A stretch of DNA of 64,000 nt from Streptomyces cellulosae. Lineage in GTDB: Bacteria > Actinomycetota > Actinomycetes > Streptomycetales > Streptomycetaceae. The stretch covers positions 1-64,000 of the forward strand of contig NZ_JOEV01000046.1 in NCBI RefSeq assembly GCF_000721105.1, read 5' to 3'. Shown piece by piece: positions 9,186 to 17,086 of the stretch (its first letter is position 1; each line of letters begins with the position of its first letter). A model generated the notes under the pieces. That model saw only the letters and a program-made list of their open reading frames with translations. It was not told where the DNA came from and did no database searches. A program made the position numbers and the translations under genes.

Positions 9186-10091
9186 CTACGCCCCGTACGC
9201 CGCCCCCGGGGCCTCCGCCTGCGCCAGCAGCTTCAGTGCCGTCTCCCCCGCCTCGGCCGGGCTCCACCGCGCCCCCTTGTCGGCGCTCGGACCCGGCCGC
9301 CAGCCCTCCATGACCGTGATGCGGCCGCCCTCCGCCTCGAAGACGCGCCCGGTGACGCCGGCGCTCGCCGCCGAGCCCAGCCAGACCACCAGCGGCGAGA
9401 CGTTCTCCGGGGCCATCGCGTCGAAGCCGGTGTCGGGGGCGGTCATGGTCTCGGCGAAGGTGCGTTGCGTCATCCGGGTGCGGGCCGCGGGCGCGAGGGC
9501 GTTGACCTGGACGCCGTAGCGGCGCAGTTCGGCGGCCGCGACCAGGGTCAGAGCGATGATCCCGGCCTTGGCGGCGCTGTAGTTCCCCTGCCCCACGGAG
9601 CCCAGCAGTCCCGCGCCGCTGCTGGTGTTGACGATCCGCGCGGCAGGTGTCCGCCCGGCCTTCGTCTCCGCCCGCCAGTGCGCCGCGGCGTGCTTCAGCG
9701 GCAGGAAGTGTCCCTTGAGGTGGACGCGGAGGACGGCGTCCCAGTCGTCCTCGTCGAGGTTGACGAGCATGCGGTCGCGCAGGAAGCCGGCGTTGTTGAC
9801 GAGGGTGTCGAGACGGCCGTACGTCTCCACGGCGGTACGGATCAGGGCGGCGGCGCCCTCGCTCGTGGCGATGTCGCCGCCGTGGGCGACCGCCTCGCCG
9901 CCCGCCGCGCGGATCTGCGCGGCCACCCGTTCGGCGGGGCTGTCGGCGCCGGGGGTGCCGTCGAGACCGACGCCGAGGTCGTTGACGACGAGCCGGGCGC
10001 CCTCGGCGGCGAACGCGAGGGCGTGGGCGCGGCCGAGTCCGCGGCCCGCGCCGGTGATCACGACGACCCGTCCGTCACAGAGTCCGCTCAT
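9186..10091 (-). CDS. SDR oxidoreductase, distal gene of the KstR2-type operon
   Basis: 301 aa short-chain dehydrogenase. The Rossmann motif TGAGRGLGRA starts at about residue 13, NNAG follows near 100, and the catalytic Ser-Tyr-Lys is seen in NTSSGAG and YSAAKAG. Its start overlaps the end of the upstream SDR gene by 17 bp, so the two are co-transcribed. Gene order and length match Rv3548c, the distal SDR in the mycobacterial KstR2 regulon; its precise step is not established. Generic annotation would be 3-oxoacyl-ACP reductase-like, but the context argues for a CoA-thioester or steroid-derived substrate. Confidence 0.85.
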   Translation of the reverse strand: MSGLCDGRVVVITGAGRGLGRAHALAFAAEGARLVVNDLGVGLDGTPGADSPAERVAAQIRAAGGEAVAHGGDIATSEGAAALIRTAVETYGRLDTLVNNAGFLRDRMLVNLDEDDWDAVLRVHLKGHFLPLKHAAAHWRAETKAGRTPAARIVNTSSGAGLLGSVGQGNYSAAKAGIIALTLVAAAELRRYGVQVNALAPAARTRMTQRTFAETMTAPDTGFDAMAPENVSPLVVWLGSAASAGVTGRVFEAEGGRITVMEGWRPGPSADKGARWSPAEAGETALKLLAQAEAPGAAYGA

Positions 10092-10845
10092 GGCCTGCCT
10101 CCTTGCGGGTGGTCTTGTTGGCGGTCGCGGCGTCCAGGAACGCGGGCCGCTCGCCGCCGCCGTGGACGAGCAGACCGGCTCCGGTGATGTAGGCGGCGGC
10201 GTCGGAGGCGAGGAAGACCGCCGCCGCGCCGACGTCCCAGGGGTCGGCGAGGCGGCCGAGGGGGACGGTGCGGGCGACGGCGGCGATGCCGTCCTCGTCG
10301 CCGTAGTGGAGGTGGGAGGACTCCGTGCGGACCATGCCGACGACGAGGGTGTTGACGCGGACCTCCGGGGCCCACTCCACGGCCATCGAGCGGGCGAGGT
10401 TCTCCAGGCCCGCCTTGGCCGCCCCGTACGCGGCCGAGCCGGGCGAGGGGCGGCTGCCGCTGACGCTGCCGATCATGACGAGGGAACCCCGGGTCCGTTT
10501 CAGGTGCTCGTACGCGGCGAGGGAGGCCGTCAGCGGGGCGAGGAGGTTGAGTTCGACGACCCGGGCGTGGCGTTCGGCGTCCGCGTCGGCGAGGAGCCGG
10601 TAGGGGGTGCCGCCCGCGTTGTTGACGAGGACGTCGAGGCGCGGCAGGGCGGCGAAGAAGTCCCGTACCGCGGACGGGTCCCGCAGGTCGACGGCGACGA
10701 ACCGGGTTCCCTCGACGGGTTTCTCGGGCGTTCCGCGCGCGCAGACCACGACCTCGGCGCCGGCCGCGACGAAGGCCCGCGCGATGCCGGCGCCGACGCC
10801 GCGGGTGCCGCCCGTGACGACCGCGACCTTCCCGTTGAGCTCCAT
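10075..10845 (-). CDS. SDR oxidoreductase, first gene of the KstR2-type operon
   Basis: 256 aa. TGGTRGVGAGIA dinucleotide-binding motif near residue 11, NNAGG near 90, Ser in GSVSGS and YGAAKAG for the catalytic Tyr/Lys. It is divergent from echA20 across a 54-bp gap filled by an 18-bp operator. Position and size match Rv3549c of the mycobacterial ring C/D gene set. Function is therefore inferred as a redox step in the degradation of the bicyclic steroid remnant; the exact substrate is unknown. Confidence 0.85.
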   Translation of the reverse strand: MELNGKVAVVTGGTRGVGAGIARAFVAAGAEVVVCARGTPEKPVEGTRFVAVDLRDPSAVRDFFAALPRLDVLVNNAGGTPYRLLADADAERHARVVELNLLAPLTASLAAYEHLKRTRGSLVMIGSVSGSRPSPGSAAYGAAKAGLENLARSMAVEWAPEVRVNTLVVGMVRTESSHLHYGDEDGIAAVARTVPLGRLADPWDVGAAAVFLASDAAAYITGAGLLVHGGGERPAFLDAATANKTTRKEAGHERTL

Positions 10846-10862
10846 TCGCCGCTACCCTTCAC

Positions 10863-10880
10863 CTAACAAACGTTTGGTGG
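10863..10880. promoter_or_regulatory. KstR2-like operator 1
   Basis: CTAACAAACGTTTGGTGG, an inverted repeat with core CAAACGTTTG. It is 17 bp from the SDR start (10845) and 19 bp from the echA20 start (10900), so it would cover both promoters. It is the same sequence class as the site at 17053-17070. From memory the KstR2 motif is AnCAAGnnCTTGnT; this site fits it except at the two flanking G/C positions. Confidence 0.75.
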
Positions 10881-10899
10881 AAAGGTAGCTGATGCGCCC

Positions 10900-11673
10900 A
10901 TGGGTGTCTCCACCTCGTCCCCGGAAAAGGGGATTTCCGTCTCGTCCCCGGCCGACGGTGTCCGCGTCGTCACGGTCGACGTCCCGCCGGTGAACGCGCT
11001 GCCGGTGCGCGGCTGGTTCGCGCTCGCCGACGCCGTGCGCGCGGCCGGCCGGGACAGCGGGGCGCGCTGTGTGGTGCTGGCCGCCGAGGGGCGGGGGTTC
11101 AACGCGGGCGTGGACATCAAGGAGATCCAGGCACGGGGGCGGGGCGCGCTGGTCGGGGCCAACCGCGGCTGCTTCGAGGCCTTCGCGGCGGTGTACGAGT
11201 GCGAGGTGCCCGTGGTGGCGGCGGTGCAGGGCTTCTGCCTGGGCGGCGGGGTCGGGCTGGTGGGGAACGCGGACGCGATCGTCGCCAGCGAGGACGCCAC
11301 GTTCGGCCTGCCCGAGCTGGACCGGGGGGCGCTGGGCGCCGCCACCCATCTGGCCCGGCTGGTCCCGCAGCATCTGATGCGCACCCTGTACTACACCTCG
11401 CGCACGGTCAGCGCGGCCGAGCTGCGGGCGCACGGGTCGGTGTGGCGGGTGGTGCCGCGCCCGGAACTGGAGTCGGCCGCCCTGGAGTTGGCCCGGGAGA
11501 TCGCCGCCAAGGACGGGGAGCTGATCCGGCTGGCCAAGGCCGCCCTCAACGGCATCGACCCGGTGGACGTGCGCCGCAGCTACCGCTTCGAACAGGGCTT
11601 CACCTTCGAGGCCGACCTGACCGGTGCGGCCGGCCGGGTGCGCGACGACTTCGGCAAGGAGGCCACCGAGTGA
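10900..11673 (+). CDS. echA20: Enoyl-CoA hydratase/isomerase family, EchA20-like ring D hydrolase
   Basis: 257 aa crotonase. The two oxyanion-hole segments are GFNAGVDIKEI (about 67-77) and FCLGGGVGLVG (about 114-124); FGLPELDRG follows. In the steroid pathway of mycobacteria EchA20 hydrolytically opens ring D of the indane CoA ester. It heads the echA20-ipdA-ipdB-ipdC operon and overlaps ipdA by 4 bp (GTGA). The context distinguishes it from an ordinary beta-oxidation hydratase. Transcription is expected from the operator-bearing gap just upstream. Confidence 0.85.
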   Translation: MGVSTSSPEKGISVSSPADGVRVVTVDVPPVNALPVRGWFALADAVRAAGRDSGARCVVLAAEGRGFNAGVDIKEIQARGRGALVGANRGCFEAFAAVYECEVPVVAAVQGFCLGGGVGLVGNADAIVASEDATFGLPELDRGALGAATHLARLVPQHLMRTLYYTSRTVSAAELRAHGSVWRVVPRPELESAALELAREIAAKDGELIRLAKAALNGIDPVDVRRSYRFEQGFTFEADLTGAAGRVRDDFGKEATE

Positions 11674-12518
11674 GCGACAAGACCATGTCGGCCGAAGAGG
11701 CCGTCGGTCGCCTGGAGAGCGGCATGACCCTCGGCATCGGCGGCTGGGGCTCCCGGCGCAAGCCGATGGCGCTGGTCAGAGCGCTGCTCCGGTCCCAGAT
11801 CACGGACCTCACGGTCATCTCGTACGGCGGTCCGGACGTCGGCATGCTGGCCGCGGCCGGCCGGATCCGCAAGCTGGTCACCGCGTTCGTCACCCTCGAC
11901 TCCATCCCCCTCGAACCGCACTACCGGGCAGCCCGCGAGCGCGGCGCCCTCGACCTCATGGAGATCGACGAGGCGATGTTCCTGTGGGGGCTGCGGGCGG
12001 CGGCGAACCGCCTGCCGTTCCTGCCGGTGCGGGCCGGGATCGGTTCGGACGTGATGCGGGTCAACCCCGGCCTGCGGACGGTGACATCGCCGTACGAGGA
12101 CGGGGAGACGTTCGTCGCGGTGCCGGCGCTGCGGATGGACGCCGCCCTGGTGCACGTCAGCCGCGCGGACCGGCGGGGCAACGGCCAGTACCTGGGCCCC
12201 GACCCGTACTTCGACGACCTGTTCTGCGAGGCCGCCGACACCGCGTACGTTTCCTGCGAGCGGATCGTGGACACGGCCGAGCTGACCAAGGAGGCCGCCC
12301 CGCAGACCCTGCTGGTCAAACGGCACACGGTCACCGGTGTCGTCGAGGCCCCGAACGGCGCCCACTTCACGTCCTGCGCCCCCGACTACGGGCGGGACGA
12401 GGCGTTCCAGAAGCGGTACGCGACCACGCCGTGGGCCCAGTTCGCGGCGCGGTTCCTCGACGGGGACGAGCAGGCCTATCAGTCGGCTGTCAGGTCGGCC
12501 GCCGGGGAGGCGACATGA
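11670..12518 (+). CDS. ipdA: CoA-transferase family I alpha subunit, IpdA (steroid ring C opening)
   Basis: 282 aa from the GTG at 11670, whose TGA-overlapping position (GTGA) indicates coupling to echA20. CoA-transferase alpha fold: GMTLGIGGWGSRRKPMALV near the N-terminus and SYGGPDVGMLAAAG. In Mycobacterium and Rhodococcus, IpdA with IpdB is not a CoA-transferase but hydrolyses ring C of the cyclohexenone CoA ester COCHEA-CoA. Size matches (about 290). Followed immediately by ipdB with an ATGA overlap, consistent with equimolar heteromer synthesis. Confidence 0.88.
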   Translation: MSDKTMSAEEAVGRLESGMTLGIGGWGSRRKPMALVRALLRSQITDLTVISYGGPDVGMLAAAGRIRKLVTAFVTLDSIPLEPHYRAARERGALDLMEIDEAMFLWGLRAAANRLPFLPVRAGIGSDVMRVNPGLRTVTSPYEDGETFVAVPALRMDAALVHVSRADRRGNGQYLGPDPYFDDLFCEAADTAYVSCERIVDTAELTKEAAPQTLLVKRHTVTGVVEAPNGAHFTSCAPDYGRDEAFQKRYATTPWAQFAARFLDGDEQAYQSAVRSAAGEAT

Positions 12519-13258
12519 GTGCCGTCAGCCGCGCCGAGTACTGCGTGATCGCCTGCGCGGAGGCCTGGCGGGACGCGGGCGAGATCCTCGCCAGTCCCAT
12601 GGGCCTGATCCCCTCCGTCGGTGCCCGTCTGGCCCGCAGCACCTTTTCCCCGGACCTCCTGCTGACCGACGGCGAGGCGATGCTCGTCGCCCCGGACGGC
12701 ACCGTCGAGGGCTGGCTGCCCTACCGCCAGCACCTCACCCTGGTCACCGGCGGCCGACGGCACGTGATGATGGGCGCGAGCCAGATCGATCGGTACGGCA
12801 ACCAGAACATCTCCTGCATCGGCGACTGGACGAGGCCGAAGCGGCAGCTGCTCGGGGTGCGGGGAGCCTCCGTCAACACCCTCAACAACCCGACCAGTTA
12901 CTGGATCCCCAGGCACTCCCGGCGGGTCTTCGTCGAACGTGTCGACCTGGTGTGCGGAGTGGGGTACGACCATGCCGCCGAGCATCCGGAAACGGCCCGC
13001 TTCCACCGCGTCCCCCGGGTCGTCTCCGACCTCGGCGTCTTCGACTTCACCACCCCGGACCACTCGATGCGGCTGGCCTCGCTGCACCCGGGCGTCACCG
13101 TGGACCAGGTCAGGGAGGCGACCGGCTTCGAGCTGACCGTGCCGGACGAGGTGCCGTACACCCGTGAACCGACGGACCGGGAGCTGGAGTTGATCCGCGA
13201 GGTGATCGATCCGGGGAAGACCCGGGCCCGTGAGGTGCCGGATCGGGAGACCGGCTGA
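12515..13258 (+). CDS. ipdB: CoA-transferase family I beta subunit, IpdB
   Basis: 247 aa; ATG at 12515 overlaps the ipdA stop. It opens SRAEYCVIACAEAWRDAGE and contains GLIPSVGARLAR and GVRGASVNTLNNPTSYW, matching the beta subunit of the IpdAB hydrolase that opens the last steroid ring. It forms the active enzyme with IpdA. The downstream ipdC begins within the stop codon (TGATG). Simple 3-oxoacid CoA-transferase is the sequence-only alternative, made unlikely by the full ipd gene context. Confidence 0.88.
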   Translation: MSAVSRAEYCVIACAEAWRDAGEILASPMGLIPSVGARLARSTFSPDLLLTDGEAMLVAPDGTVEGWLPYRQHLTLVTGGRRHVMMGASQIDRYGNQNISCIGDWTRPKRQLLGVRGASVNTLNNPTSYWIPRHSRRVFVERVDLVCGVGYDHAAEHPETARFHRVPRVVSDLGVFDFTTPDHSMRLASLHPGVTVDQVREATGFELTVPDEVPYTREPTDRELELIREVIDPGKTRAREVPDRETG

Positions 13259-14307
13259 TGGAGACCCCGCTCACCCGGCTGATCGGCGTCCGCCACCCGC
13301 TCGTGCAGACCGGGATGGGCTGGGTGGCCGGCCCCCGCCTGGTCTCCGCGACGGCGAACGCCGGGGCACTGGGCATCCTGGCCTCCGCGACGATGACCCC
13401 CGCCCGGCTGCGCGAGGCGATCCGCGAGGTGAGGTCCCGCACCAACGCGCCCTTCGGGGTCAACCTGCGGGCCGACGCGGCCGACGCCGGCGACCGGGTG
13501 CGGATCATGATCGAGGAGGGGGTGCGGGTGGCGTCCTTCGCCCTCGCGCCCTCCCCCGGCCTGATCGCCGACCTCAAGGAGGCGGGCGTCGTCGTCATCC
13601 CGTCCGTCGGCGCCCGCCGGCACGCCGAGAAGGTCGCCGCGTGGGGCGCGGACGCGGTGATCGTGCAGGGCGGCGAGGGCGGCGGCCACACCGGGGACGT
13701 GGCGACGACGGTGCTGTTGCCGCAGGTGGTGGACGCGGTGGACATCCCGGTCGTGGCGGCCGGCGGCTTCTTCGACGGACGCGGCCTGGTCGCCGCGCTG
13801 GCCTACGGGGCGGCCGGCGTCGCCATGGGCACGCGGTTCCTGCTCACCTCGGACTCGACGGTCCCGGACGCGGTGAAGGCCCGGTATCTGGCGGCGACGG
13901 TCAGGGACGTGACGGTGACACGGGCCGTGGACGGCCTGCCGCACCGCATGCTGCGCACGGAACTGGTCGAGGCCCTGGAGTCCTCCGGCCGCGCCCGGAC
14001 CCTGCTGCACTCCGTCCGCCGGGCAGCCGGCTTCCGCAGGCTCTCCGGGCTCACCCGGCGGCAGCTGGTCCGCGACGGCCTCGCCATGAAACACGGCAAG
14101 GACCTGACCTGGGGCCAGGTGCTGCTCGCCGCGAACACGCCGATGCTGCTCAGGTCCGCGATGGTGGACGGCCGTACGGATCTCGGGGTGATGGCCTCCG
14201 GGCAGGTCGCCGGGGTGATCGACGACCTGCCGTCGTGCGCGGAGCTGGTGGAGCGGATCATGAAGGAGGCGGAGGAGACACAAGAGAGGCTGCGCGCGGG
14301 TGGCTGA
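13258..14307 (+). CDS. ipdC: Nitronate monooxygenase-like flavoprotein, IpdC
   Basis: 349 aa TIM-barrel FMN protein of the nitronate monooxygenase/enoyl reductase II superfamily. The flavin-binding QGGEGGGHTG loop lies at about 141-150 and AAGGFFDG and GVAMGTRFL follow. IpdC in mycobacteria is a flavin-dependent oxidoreductase acting on the hydroxylated indane CoA ester before ring D opening. It is the last gene of the plus-strand ipd operon and is convergent with fadA6. Generic nitronate monooxygenase is the likely automatic annotation. Confidence 0.87.
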   Translation: METPLTRLIGVRHPLVQTGMGWVAGPRLVSATANAGALGILASATMTPARLREAIREVRSRTNAPFGVNLRADAADAGDRVRIMIEEGVRVASFALAPSPGLIADLKEAGVVVIPSVGARRHAEKVAAWGADAVIVQGGEGGGHTGDVATTVLLPQVVDAVDIPVVAAGGFFDGRGLVAALAYGAAGVAMGTRFLLTSDSTVPDAVKARYLAATVRDVTVTRAVDGLPHRMLRTELVEALESSGRARTLLHSVRRAAGFRRLSGLTRRQLVRDGLAMKHGKDLTWGQVLLAANTPMLLRSAMVDGRTDLGVMASGQVAGVIDDLPSCAELVERIMKEAEETQERLRAGG

Positions 14308-14347
14308 GCGTCACAGGCGCGGGGCCGCGCGTCTGTGTCCGAGCGTC

Positions 14348-14365
14348 ACGGGCGCCGGCGCCCGT
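14348..14365. terminator. Perfect 18-bp palindrome between convergent ipdC and fadA6
   Basis: ACGGGCGCCGGCGCCCGT is fully self-complementary and lies 40 bp past the ipdC stop and 62 bp before the fadA6 stop on the other strand. It could form a hairpin in either transcript and act as a bidirectional terminator. There is no U tract, which is usual for Streptomyces. Confidence 0.5.
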
Positions 14366-14393
14366 CAGACAGCCGGCCCCTCACCCCGTTCCC

Positions 14394-14428
14394 CGCTCCC
14401 CGCTCCTCGCTCCTCGCTCCTCGCTCCT
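14394..14428. repeat. Five tandem 7-bp units next to the fadA6 stop codon
   Basis: One CGCTCCC followed by four exact CGCTCCT copies, ending at the first base of the fadA6 stop codon complement (14428-14430). Such slippage-prone arrays vary in copy number. No function is claimed. Confidence 0.8.
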
Positions 14429-15585
14429 CACAGCCTCTCGATGATCGTCACATTGGCCTGTCCGCCGCCCTCGCACATCGTCTGCAGCCCGAACCGGCCG
14501 CCGGTCCGCTCCAGTTCGTGCAGCAAGGTCGTCATGAGCTTGACGCCGGTCGCGCCCAGCGGATGCCCCAGCGCGATCGCGCCGCCGTTGACGTTGACCT
14601 TGTCGGGGTTCGCGCCGGTCTCCTTCAGCCAGGCCAGGACGACCGGAGCGAAGGCCTCGTTGATCTCGACGAGGTCGATGTCGTCGAGGCTGAGGCCGGT
14701 CTTCTTCAGGGCGTGGGCGGTGGCCGGTATCGGCGCGGTCAGCATGCGGATCGGGTCCTCGCCGCGTACGGAGAGGTGGTGCACGCGCGCGCGGGGCCGC
14801 AGCCCGTGTTCGCGCACGGCCCGCTCGGAGGCCAGCAGCATGGCCGCCGCCCCGTCGGAGACCTGCGAGGAGCAGGCGGCGGTGACCGTGCCGCCGTCGA
14901 TGACCGGCTTCAGCGCGGCCATCTTCTCCAGCGAGGTGTCCCGGCGCGGACCCTCGTCGACGGCGACCTGACCGTACGGCACGATCTCCCGCTCGAAGCG
15001 CCCCTCGTCGATGGCCCGCAGCGCCCGCCGGTGCGAGCGCAGCGCGAACTCCTCCTGGTCCTGCCTGCTGATGCCCCACTTCCCGGCGATCATCTCGGCG
15101 CCGACGAACTGGTTCACCGCCCGGTCCCCGTACCGCGCCCGCCAGCCCTCGCTGCCCGCGAACGGGCCCTGCGTGAAGCCGAGGGGCTCGGCGGCCTGCC
15201 GGGTCGCGAAGGCGATCGGGATCTGCGACATGTTCTGCACACCGCCCGCGACCACCACGTCCTGCGTCCCCGACAGCACGCCCTGCGCGGCGAAGTGCAC
15301 GGCCTGCTGCGAGGAGCCGCACTGCCGGTCCACCGTCACGCCCGGTACCTCCTCGGGCAGCCCGGCCGCCAGCCAGCAGGTCCGCGCGATGTCCCCGGCC
15401 TGCGGCCCCACGGCGTCCAGACAGCCGAAGACGACGTCCTCGACGGCGGCCGGATCGACCCCGGCCCGCGCGACGAGCTCCTTCAGCACATGCGCGCCGA
15501 GATCGGCCGGGTGGACGGCGCTCAGTCCTCCCCCGCGCCGCCCGACGGGCGTACGGACCGCTTCGACGATGTAGGCCTCGGCCAT
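14428..15585 (-). CDS. fadA6: Acetyl-CoA acetyltransferase (thiolase) FadA6
   Basis: 385 aa thiolase. Nucleophilic Cys in VDRQCGSSQQA (about 88), NEAF, the GGAIALGHPLGATG His loop (about 335-348) and the second Cys in MCEGGGQ near the C-terminus are all present. In the HIP pathway FadA6 cleaves the open-chain MOODA-derived CoA ester. It is the third gene of the minus-strand unit ipdF-kstR2-fadA6, with a GAGGGAG ribosome site before the ATG and 23 bp after kstR2. A general beta-ketothiolase is the alternative if context is ignored. Confidence 0.9.
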   Translation of the reverse strand: MAEAYIVEAVRTPVGRRGGGLSAVHPADLGAHVLKELVARAGVDPAAVEDVVFGCLDAVGPQAGDIARTCWLAAGLPEEVPGVTVDRQCGSSQQAVHFAAQGVLSGTQDVVVAGGVQNMSQIPIAFATRQAAEPLGFTQGPFAGSEGWRARYGDRAVNQFVGAEMIAGKWGISRQDQEEFALRSHRRALRAIDEGRFEREIVPYGQVAVDEGPRRDTSLEKMAALKPVIDGGTVTAACSSQVSDGAAAMLLASERAVREHGLRPRARVHHLSVRGEDPIRMLTAPIPATAHALKKTGLSLDDIDLVEINEAFAPVVLAWLKETGANPDKVNVNGGAIALGHPLGATGVKLMTTLLHELERTGGRFGLQTMCEGGGQANVTIIERL

Positions 15586-15608
15586 GGCAACTCCCTCACA
15601 GGAAAGGG

Positions 15609-16220
15609 CTATTCACGTACGGCGATCCCGTCCAGCACCATCGACAGGTACTGCCGGGCGATCTCCTCCGGACTGTGCTGTCCGCCGGGCCGGTACCAGG
15701 ACGCGGCGACCCACACCGTGTCGCGCACGAACCGGTAGGTGAGCCTCACGTCGAGGTCGGACCGGAACACCTCGGCGGCGACCCCGCGCTCCAGCGTGGA
15801 CAGCCATGCCTTCTCGAACTTGCGCTGGGACTCGGCGAGGAACGCGAACCGTTCCTGCGCGACGAGCTGCTTGCTCTCCTTCTGGTAGATCGCGACGGCG
15901 GCGCGGTGCCGGTCGATCTCCCGGAACGACTCGGTGACCAGGGCTTCAAGGGTCTCGCGCGGGCCGAGTTCGGCGCCCAGGACGGTGTCGTAGCCGTCCC
16001 AGAGCTCGTCGAGGAAGGTCCGCAGGATCTCCTCCAGCATCGATTCCTTGGAGTCGAAGTGGTAGTAGAGACTGCCCGCGAGCATGCCCGCGTGGTCCGC
16101 GATCTTGCGTACGGTGGTGGCGTTGTAGCCCTGCTCGGCGAAGACCTCGGCGGCGGTGTCGAGGAGTTCGCGGCGGCGGGCAGGCGTGGCGGTCACCTGG
16201 GGCTTCTTCTTCGTAGGCAC
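15609..16220 (-). CDS. kstR2: TetR family repressor, KstR2-like
   Basis: 203 aa from GTG 16220, close to the 200 aa of mycobacterial KstR2. N-terminal TetR helix-turn-helix at about 14-60, with the signature segments AAEVFAEQGYNATTVRKIA and GMLAGSLYYHFDSKE; the remainder is a helical ligand domain. KstR2 represses ring C/D catabolic genes and is released by HIP-CoA. Here it sits between ipdF and fadA6, the same neighbours as in Mycobacterium (Rv3556c-Rv3557c-Rv3559c), and the cluster carries two matching operators, so autoregulation is expected. Confidence 0.88.
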   Translation of the reverse strand: MPTKKKPQVTATPARRRELLDTAAEVFAEQGYNATTVRKIADHAGMLAGSLYYHFDSKESMLEEILRTFLDELWDGYDTVLGAELGPRETLEALVTESFREIDRHRAAVAIYQKESKQLVAQERFAFLAESQRKFEKAWLSTLERGVAAEVFRSDLDVRLTYRFVRDTVWVAASWYRPGGQHSPEEIARQYLSMVLDGIAVRE

Positions 16221-16246
16221 GGACCCATTGTCGGCTGCTCCGGTCG

Positions 16247-17038
16247 TCAGGCGTGCTGGCTGCTGACGGAGACGATCTCGCCCGTCATGTACGAGGAGTA
16301 GCCCGACGCCAGGAACACGATCACGTTGGCCACCTCCCAGGGCTCGGCGTACCGTCCGAAGGCCTCGCGCGCGGTCAGCTCCTCCAGCAGTTCGGGGGAA
16401 GTGACCTTCACCAGGTGCGGATGCATGGCAAGGCTCGGCGAGACGGCGTTCACCCGCACCCCGTACCCGGCCGCCTCGATCGCCGCGCACCGGGTCAGCG
16501 CCATCACACCCGCCTTGGCGGCGGCGTAGTGCGCCTGTCCGGCCTGGGCGCGCCAGCCGACGACGGAGGCGTTGTTGACGATCACTCCTCCGTCCGGGCT
16601 CGCGCGAAACGACCGCAACGCCGCGCGCGTGCACCGGAACGTGCCGTTCAGCGTCACGTCCAGCACCCGGGACCACTGATCGTCGGTCATGTCGACCAGC
16701 TCCGCAGTCCCGCCCAGGCCGGCGTTGTTGACCACGATGTCGAGGCGCCCGTGCTCGCGCACCGCCGTGTCGAACAGCGTCCGCACCTGACCCTCGTCGG
16801 TGACGTCGCACGGCACCGCGCCGACCGCGTCCGCTCCGAACTCCCCGGCCAGCTCGGCCTCGTACTCCTTGAGCCGCCGCGCGTGCGCGTCGCTGATCAG
16901 CACGCGCGCACCCTCCTCCAGGAAGCGGCGTGCGGTCGCCCCGCCGATCCCGGCGCCCGCGGCGGCCGTGACGACCGCGGTACGTCCGCTCAGCAGCCCG
17001 TGTCCGGGCACGTACGCCGGACTCTCGACGCCTGTCAT
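16247..17038 (-). CDS. ipdF: SDR oxidoreductase IpdF
   Basis: 263 aa. TAAAGAGIGGATARR cofactor loop at about 24-38, NNAGLGG near 108, catalytic Ser in NNASVVG and YAAAKAG. IpdF in mycobacteria oxidises the 5-hydroxy group of the indane CoA ester. It is the promoter-proximal gene of ipdF-kstR2-fadA6 and is divergent from fadE30; the 18-bp operator lies 14 bp upstream of its ATG. Assignment rests on SDR motifs plus the conserved gene neighbourhood. Confidence 0.86.
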   Translation of the reverse strand: MTGVESPAYVPGHGLLSGRTAVVTAAAGAGIGGATARRFLEEGARVLISDAHARRLKEYEAELAGEFGADAVGAVPCDVTDEGQVRTLFDTAVREHGRLDIVVNNAGLGGTAELVDMTDDQWSRVLDVTLNGTFRCTRAALRSFRASPDGGVIVNNASVVGWRAQAGQAHYAAAKAGVMALTRCAAIEAAGYGVRVNAVSPSLAMHPHLVKVTSPELLEELTAREAFGRYAEPWEVANVIVFLASGYSSYMTGEIVSVSSQHA

Positions 17039-17052
17039 AGGGCCACGCTAAC

Positions 17053-17070
17053 CTACCAAACACTTGTTAG
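17053..17070. promoter_or_regulatory. KstR2-like operator 2
   Basis: CTACCAAACACTTGTTAG (reverse complement CTAACAAGTGTTTGGTAG). Read on the minus strand it matches operator 1 at 15 of 18 positions. The plus-strand core ACCAAACACTTGTT differs from the remembered KstR2 motif AnCAAGnnCTTGnT at one position. It fills the gap between ipdF (17038) and fadE30 (17087). Confidence 0.78.
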
Positions 17071-17086
17071 GGAAGGATCGCCGCCG

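Noticed and set aside
11670..13258. Ordinary 3-oxoacid CoA-transferase (ScoAB) for ipdA/ipdB
   Set aside because: Fold is shared, but the full ipdC, ipdF, echA20, fadA6 and kstR2 context points to the ring-opening hydrolase.
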